NCBI RefSeq assembly: GCF_019320115.1
Contig: NC_089581.1
Location: 73,644,101-73,708,100 of the forward strand
DNA length: 64,000 nucleotides
Direction: 5' to 3'
Origin: Miscanthus floridulus
Taxonomy: Eukaryota; Streptophyta; Magnoliopsida; Poales; Poaceae
Position numbers and translations under genes: made by a program
Part shown: in pieces, positions 57,525 through 64,000 of the stretch
Position numbering within the stretch: position 1 is the stretch's first letter
How the letters are laid out: each line of letters opens with the position of its first letter
Notes under the pieces: model-generated
What the model saw: the letters and a program-made list of their open reading frames with translations, nothing else
What the model was told of the DNA's origin: nothing
Databases searched by the model: none

Positions 57525-60500
57525 ATAGGCTTGGAATGATGGAGATAGTGTTTTCGCCTATGGACATTCATAAAGAAACACCCTTGGAGCATGAAAAGGA
57601 AGATGACATCAATGAGCATGGAAGTTACTTCGTAAACACCTCATCAAATCCATGCTCATATGAGAAATATCCTGAATCAATTGGTCTCTCTAACATTGCC
57701 ACACACGAGATCTTCAACCCCCTCATGCTTCTTGTTCATAAAATTGTTGAAAGGGTGATTGTAGATGCATATGTTTATCACAAATATTGTAAATCTCGTT
57801 GGCATGAATCTTGAGATAGGCACATAAAGGTTGGTGTTGGAGGGGAAACCACTTTACCAATTTAAAACACAATTTGAAGGTTTCCCAAGAACGAGCTTAT
57901 GTCCTAAAATAAGCACTTTTGGGAGATAATATGAGTTTTTACCTTTTGCTATGATACCCTTGTGAAATGAGCATATAATATAATTGTGGAAATATTCATT
58001 TGGGTATTTTTGTCACTAACCATTCTAGGTTTGAAGTAAAAAGAATGAAGGATGATGACACAAGGTATGTCCAACCAATTATCACGCAACATTGAATCAT
58101 ATTCACACATGAGAGTTCTATCATCCAAACATGATTCTGCCTTACAAAATTCAAGTGTGGGGGATGAAATTCTCTGAAAAATCTTATGCCATGTTGCTAA
58201 TTCATCTTGGTTGTCTCCTTTTAGTTATGAACCTGTAGCCTTTTTAAGAAAATATTAGGGAAAGACGCCCCAATGAACCCAATTAATCCTCTAGGTAGAA
58301 AAGAATTTGAGATGGGAGACATTGATCCTCGCAGCAAGGTATTTTTTATTTTAGTTTGTGATGGTCATTTGAACCTATTTAATCTTTGTAGGTCCCATTA
58401 TTCTTTTGGGTATTATTCTTTAAGCCATGATCAATTTGCTAAATAACAATCATGCTCTTTCATCTTCATTTGAATAAATCTCTATAATACTTTCATGCTA
58501 CCTTTGTTTGCCATAGTATGCTTTGGTTTTGAAGTACTCGCCATACTTCTAAAGGCTTTTAAATTAAGCATGGTGCTTAGGTTAAAATGCCTTCCTTAAC
58601 TAAAACTAGACATGGAGTTTAGTTTGGTTATTGGACTAAAAATGCTTCTATAGACACTGGCTATTTTGTTGAACTAACCCATGCAGGAAACTCTTAATTG
58701 AATTTGGGTAAGTCATGAGATGAATTTAAATCAGATATGAAGCAAGGCACATGATAAACTCCAATAACATTGCGCAAAGAAGACACAACTCATTCATCGT
58801 GAAAGAAAGAACTAGGGAAACTATAAAATTCTAGACAAACAACCCATGTTTTAAAATTGTATTTTCGTTCGGGTATGTATTGTCCACTAATCCTTTGTAG
58901 GCATACAACAATGAGTGGGGTGGAAGGTCTAACAAGGTGTTAAAAGATCAAAGGGCAGAAAGATGGCATGAAAAAAGGATGAGAAAGAAAGGGTGCAATC
59001 TAGGAGACAAGAAGCTCATGAATAGCTCAAGATGTGAGGCCTACCTAAAAAGGAAAACTTCAAGCAAAAAAGAAGGGCAATCACGCATCATCTACCCTTC
59101 ATCATATGGTGTCTTCGCGCTCCAATGACAAAGGTAACATCCTAAGGTAAGTGGTCATTATTTAAAAAGCTTTTCCTTGATTCTGGTAGGCCCATAAATA
59201 AGAAACAAAATATGTTTGAGTTACAACTTAACTTGATCCAAACTGATTAACTTAACATGTTTAGTTCTTTAAACTTGTTCCTAGCACCACTTTCTTAAGC
59301 CTATAGTCTTAACCAATTAAACTGAAAAGTGTACATCCTATCTTTAGAAGATAATAGTCACAATCATATAAAGAATCATACATTATGTAGAGATAAACAA
59401 TCCTTACATTGGTTAAGTAATTCAACCCTTTGGGCCAAATATACTTAAATGCTACACTTATGCTCAATATTTTGATCTTATCACCCATGATATAATTGAA
59501 CAAAACACAAAACATTAACTTCATCTTGTTCAATATGCCTAAGGTTAGAGATGAACATGTAAAGTCTTGGCTCTGTTGGTGTTTTACAACCAATAGAGCC
59601 CATGCACTTGATCTCTACCTTGTTTTATGAGCAGGACATACTTCAACATAAGTGTGGGGGAAGATAGTCGATTCTCCAAATTTCTACAAGTGAAGGTTCT
59701 GAGCTTGTCAAACCAAAATCAAAACTCAAAACCAAGACAGGTTTGATAGAAGAAGGTGACATCACCATTAGAGGCGTCATCACAAGAATCACCATCTTCA
59801 GAATAAACTGAGGTACTCGATCAATGAACTTCACAAGGAGAAGTCCGGTTCAAAGGACTTACAACATCGAACCCTCACCGAAAGAGCTAGCTTGGGGGAG
59901 AAGTACTCCCGTGTATCTAGGTAAGTATTCTTTTCCCTTTTGTTTTAGTTTTTAGTTTCTTTTAAATAGTTAAAAAATGATGAATGAAATAAAATAAAAA
60001 GTTATCTTTATAATAAATATATATATAGCTACAGTAATAATGTGTGATCTAGTAAAAGTGAAAATAAAATAAAAAGATGTGCCTAGTTTGCTTTAATTTA
60101 TTTTTAAGAGTTGAATAAAATAAAGAGGACTCTGAATAATCTCTTAAATGGAAATGATGAATAGTTGCTCTGTTGTAATTCCTTTCAAGTATCTAGTTTT
60201 CAGCCTTGAATTCTCCCGAGTTTTGGATAAGATTGTTTTGATATAAGGATTTACTCTGAACTTGAAACTTGTGGGTAGCATATGCTTGATCTAAGTCTAG
60301 GTAATTGACGGATATGATATGAGAAGGTCTGAGATGTTGTTTATCTTGTTCCAAGTGATATTAAAGTTTTGGAGATTTATCTTTTGAAAAAAATAAAAAT
60401 GCTACATGATTAGTTCTTGTATGACAAAGCTTGAATTCCCACAAGAGCCATACATGTTATTTAGGCTAGGAAAACTTCCACATATATGCTGCTTGTTTTG

Positions 60501-61483
60501 CATTGAGTGTTGTCAAGCTTTGTTGACCCTTATGAGAGGTTTGTCATGCTCTTAAAATCAAGATCACGTACACACCACATATACCTACTGCTCCTACACT
60601 AGGAGTACGCAAAACATGCCTTCCATCTAGATTCACCAAAAAAATGTTCTACTCCTACATTAGGAGTGAACAAAAAACATTCTTGATAGGTTTATCCACC
60701 AAATAAATGCTCCAAAGTTCTTGTTGCTATCTCTCAAAGTTTTGTTGTAGAAAAGAGACATGGGGCTATGCAAAAGTTATTCATGAAAAATGTAGAAGAA
60801 AAAAAGAGTTGAAAAAATGGACAAGTGTCCGAGATATTTAAAACAATGGGTACTCATATGCCCGCCTAAAAATATGAATAAGATAGCCCCTGTTCTCTAG
60901 CAGTTCTCTAGCAAATGTTTCCAAGTTTTAAAAGAGAGATAAGTTTTCAAGGAGCAAAGTAGAATTAGGTTTGCCACCAAATATATCCACACACATGCAC
61001 ATCTTGATTTGATTGTATGACTCAATTCTCTTTGGATCCGTTGTTTGACTTTACAATATATGCATTGGAAGTATGCTCTAACTTTTTTCCTACCTATGAA
61101 CTCTACATAAGCCTTAGTGGTAGCAAGAGAAAAAGGCATAACATCTTCATTACCTTGGTGAGGATCTACAAATACCATATATATTGAGAGACTTGAGAGT
61201 GTCATATAATGGAATCTCTGAGTTTTATTTTGAAAACTTATAAAAACTCTAGAACAATAGTGGAACAACGAACTTGAGACATAGTGCTTGACTTGATCAT
61301 TCTGTTTTCCAATTGCTCAATATGGATAAGTTTGAAAGTTAGATCCGTTTATTCTAATCCAGAGGAGAATTCTTAATTGAACGCCTGTGTACTTTTGAGA
61401 CATCAAAGCATTGTAGCAACTCCTGATCCATTACTAAGTTTGGCTTTGCTCAGGGACTAGCAAAGGTTAAGTGTGGGGGAGCT
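57525..61483 (+). other. Athila copy B interior after the Tekay insertion, no pol
   Basis: An open frame at 57536-57814 (hydrophilic start, then LSNIATHEIFNPLMLLVHKIVERV) continues the Athila interior. Short frames at 58937-59128 and around 59822-59920 (NFTRRSPVQRTYNIEPSPKE) are also present, inverted, in copy A (41029-41424 region), so they are parts of the family sequence. No reverse transcriptase, RNase H or integrase motif can be found in any frame that I read. Confidence 0.6.
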
Positions 61484-62680
61484 TGTTGACGGTCAGTAAC
61501 ATCAATTATAAACCATCAATATAATCTACATATATACTTAATTCCATCACAAACATAGGTCTAGGGGTTTAAACTAATAAATTCCATGAGTTTTGGTGAA
61601 TCTATGTTCATGGGAGGATTTATCCGAAAACTGTCAAGGAGGACCTATTCGTCAAAGCAAATCATGTTTATCCATAGTGAAACCGATGTGGGAAGACTCT
61701 AGAACACTTCAAAAGGCAACCCATCAAAGCAGACCTCGAGGGGATGACATGTGGGGCCAGCCGGTGCCACCTGTAGGCCAACGGCCCATGGGACCCACAT
61801 GTCATCCTCCTCTACGAATGTCGGTTGTCCACTGCCTCCTAGATTGTATCTACGCCGTTCTTTCAAGTCGGTTTGATCCGAGGGTCCAGAATTGATGCTC
61901 CGGCCTATATATACCAGCCCTTCCTCCCCCTCCTTGGAGCCATCCCATGAAAACCCTAATTCATATATCTAGGATCAGAGCCAACTATCAAGAGAAGATT
62001 AGTCCTCCATAGGGTCTAGTCTTATAAATAGAAATAGTGAGATGAAGAGTGAGGGAAGAGTTTGGAGGAGGTGCCGGCCTGTCGGTGCTCTCTCTACAGC
62101 TTGTACCTTGGCATATCCATGTTCTATCTGAGCTTGTCTCTGAGATTTCTCTGGTAATCAACTTCTGATTCAAGTAAGCATCTTGTTTATATTGTTCATC
62201 AGGTTTGTGACTCTTTTGAGTGCTTTATTCTCTACATAGGGGAGTAAAGTATTAATCATAAGTGTAAGTGTGGTGCTTAGACTTAGGTTAATCGTAGATG
62301 CATCCTGCATTCTGGATCGGTGGTAGCTCGTGAGGGTGACTCTTATAGCCTCGTTGAATCCTCTATAGTCCACCTCCCGTTTGTAGGGCAAGTAGGATGA
62401 GGTTACTATGGAAAGCATCCTCTGCTGGTGTCTTTCTTTAAGTAATGTCTCCAGTTGAATAGTAGAAGACATAGCTTACCCAAGTCAGAACTAAAGAACC
62501 TTAGTTTTTCTCTCTACACTCCTGTTTATTCTAACCTTGTTGCTATTCTTAGTTATGTTAGACTATAGCTAGTCTCACACGTTTTCCTATGTATACGATA
62601 CTTAGAATACTTCCGAGTGAAAGCTACAGCGGTATCCGTGTGTTTGCGAATTTATCTGTGTGTATTAATTTATAACAACA
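61484..62680 (+). repeat. Complete 3' LTR of Athila copy B
   Basis: 1197 bp, TGTTGACGGTCAG to TAACAACA. The TATA motif TATATATA is at 61906-61913. It follows the polypurine tract GTGTGGGGGAGCT. Confidence 0.88.
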
Positions 62681-62939
62681 GTCGTGACAGGAAACTTTTT
62701 AAAAATTTGACAGAAAATTATCAGGGGCCATGCAAATAGATTTATAGAGGCGGCTATTCTTTCCAAACACCTCTCATAAAATTATTTGTAGAGACGGCTC
62801 TAGATCCCACCTGCCTTTAGAAATTCATTTGTAGAAGCGTTTCTGATTCGCAGGTGCCTCTACAAATCAACTGAAGAGGAGAGATGGTTGAGCTATAGAG
62901 GTATCACAGTCGCCTCTGAAGTTGAAATCCGTAGTAGTG
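62681..62939 (-). mobile_element. CACTA transposon end, first family
   Basis: On the minus strand the terminus CACTACTACGGATTTC starts at 62939. Behind it come repeated sub-terminal motifs related to AGAGGCGGCT (near 62735, 62777, 62852 and 62910, in both orientations). The remainder of this element is missing beyond the Athila LTR at 62680. Confidence 0.7.
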
Positions 62940-63708
62940 TCCATGCTGCCGGAACCCCTTCATAACCCAAAGCATCGTGGAGGGCTGCATCGCCTCCTTG
63001 CTACAACCCCGAGCGCCAAGGGCCACACCACCATGTTGGGTCCTCATGCCGTATCGCCACATTGGCGGGAAAAGGGGGAAGGGGTGCAGGATGAAAGCTG
63101 TGACTAGAGGTGGGACTTGCCTGGGAGATTTGTTAGAGAGAGCCGAATGGACCTGAGGTCTGAATTTAACCATTTGAGGCGGACGTACCTAAGTTAGAGC
63201 TAACTTAATTTAACTTTAATTTTGGGTCCAGAGTCTTACACTATTGCCACACTGCACTAAAATCTGCATGATATTATCATTGTCAATTGTTAAAAAAACG
63301 ACATTGATAGTTCATTATTATCTATGAAGTATCACCGTTGGGCTTGATGCAACCAGCACTCTGGCATTGACAATTTATTACTTGTGCATTCAAAATAACT
63401 AGGGCAGTGATTACTTATTAGCAGTGAAGTTTATAGCAAATATATTAACATCTATAATATCAAATAAATGCGGTATTAAAATATGTTTTATGTTGTATCT
63501 AATGAATTCAGTTTGATATTGTAGATGTTGTTTGTGTACTTTACTAGCTATAAACTTAGTTAAAATAGAGAAGTTTGACTTAGACTGAAGATAAAGCTGA
63601 CTTACTATTTGGAACAAAGGAAATACTCTATAAAGCATCATACACTTTATGGTCAGAGGAGAGTAATCACAAAAGGAAAAAGAGAGGAGAGTACGTAGCA
63701 GTGATTTT
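62940..63708. other. Spacer between two CACTA ends, nothing recognised
   Basis: A moderately GC-rich part (62940-63180), then AT-rich DNA. Near 63280-63320 short phrases such as ACATTGATAG resemble the sub-terminal repeats of the next element, perhaps remnants. No gene. Confidence 0.4.
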
Positions 63709-64000
63709 CACTACTACAGAATTGGACATCATTGACGGCCTCATCACTGTCGCATTTTGAGAAACCGACAGTGATAGTCCATCACTGTCGGTTTGTGGCT
63801 AAAACCTGCAGTGATAGGACACTGATAATCCAACGAACACTGATATTTGGGTCTTCACTGTCGGTTTATATCACTGTCGATTTTAGCCAAGAACCGACAG
63901 TGATATTGGGTCATCACTGCCGGTTTTAGCCAAAAACCAACACTGATACTATCACTGTCGGTTCATGGCTTGAACCGATAGTGATATGATGTAAGAAAAC
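63709..64000 (+). mobile_element. CACTA transposon end, second family, runs off the window
   Basis: The terminus CACTACTACAGAATTGG is followed by many copies, in both orientations, of ATCACTGTCGGTTT and its complement AACCGACAGTGAT, the sub-terminal arrays bound by transposase in CACTA elements. The preceding three bases (TTT) may be one copy of the 3-bp target duplication. The transposase gene, if present, lies outside the window. Confidence 0.88.

Larger units (their letters stand above)
42453..62680 (+). mobile_element. Athila-like Gypsy element, copy B, interrupted by a Tekay element
   Basis: Parts in order: the last 676 bp of a 5' LTR (42453-43128), a tRNA-Asp-type primer site (TTTTGGCGCTGTTGCTGG, 43133 on), gag (43238-44650), the Tekay insertion (44663-57519), the rest of the interior (57525-61483), the polypurine tract (AAGTGTGGGGGAGCT) and a complete 3' LTR (61484-62680). 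No protease, RT or integrase is found in the roughly 5.5 kb of interior, so the element is non-autonomous. The 5' LTR has lost its promoter half. Confidence 0.85.

Noticed and set aside
63709..64000. Short regularly spaced palindromes as a possible CRISPR array
   Set aside because: They start at a CACTA terminus and occur in both orientations with irregular spacing, as CACTA sub-terminal repeats do.
1..64000. A previously undescribed multi-gene system
   Set aside because: Only one host gene is supported. The remaining coding sequence belongs to known transposon classes; the unusual parts are reported as separate findings.

Overview
The window looks like nuclear DNA from a large, repeat-rich grass genome. 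A panicoid grass such as sugarcane, Miscanthus or sorghum is my best guess, but I cannot fix the species. The evidence is one intron-containing plant lipid gene, many Tourist- and Stowaway-type MITEs, a SMART mini-retrotransposon, CACTA ends, and long nested Copia and Gypsy elements of types typical of grasses. I see no bacterial genes, no CRISPR array and no rRNA or tRNA genes. I did not find a new defence or metabolic system; the interest lies in how the transposons are built, nested and decayed.

Layout. 1-1570: end of a minus-strand Gypsy element running off the left edge (start of its gag, primer site, LTR). 1927-7851 (minus): the only convincing host gene, a 3-ketoacyl-CoA synthase of 517 residues in two exons, split by a 4.37-kb intron full of MITEs. 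7852-11358: its promoter, then intergenic DNA with MITEs and a SMART element that has a perfect 5-bp target duplication. 11359-35570: a minus-strand Copia element of SIRE/Maximus type (TSD AGGGG), itself interrupted at 12968-27204 by a very young plus-strand Gypsy element of Tat type (TSD GTCAG). 35571-38545: fragments of a LINE and of another Copia element. 38545-62680: two copies of one Athila-like Gypsy family in opposite orientation, the second interrupted at 44663-57519 by a chromodomain Gypsy element (Tekay/Del type, TSD ATGTC). 62681-64000: the ends of two different CACTA DNA transposons.

Order of events. By-eye LTR comparison gives 3 differences in 1964 bp for the Tat element, about 2% in a sample of the Tekay LTRs, about 4-5% for the shared Copia LTR part, and roughly 10% for the Athila LTR part. 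Each inner element is therefore younger than its host, as nesting demands.

How the parts relate. The host gene acts in very-long-chain fatty acid elongation at the ER. The Copia and Tat elements have lost most polymerase functions, yet the Tat element inserted recently, so it was probably moved by proteins from a relative. The Tat element also carries an antisense, apparently spliced five-exon gene. The Copia element carries a second promoter-like module, resembling its LTR promoter, in front of an extra ORF. The Tekay element keeps nearly full gag-pol architecture but is dead through stop codons of the kind made by cytosine deamination and through loss of two integrase catalytic residues.
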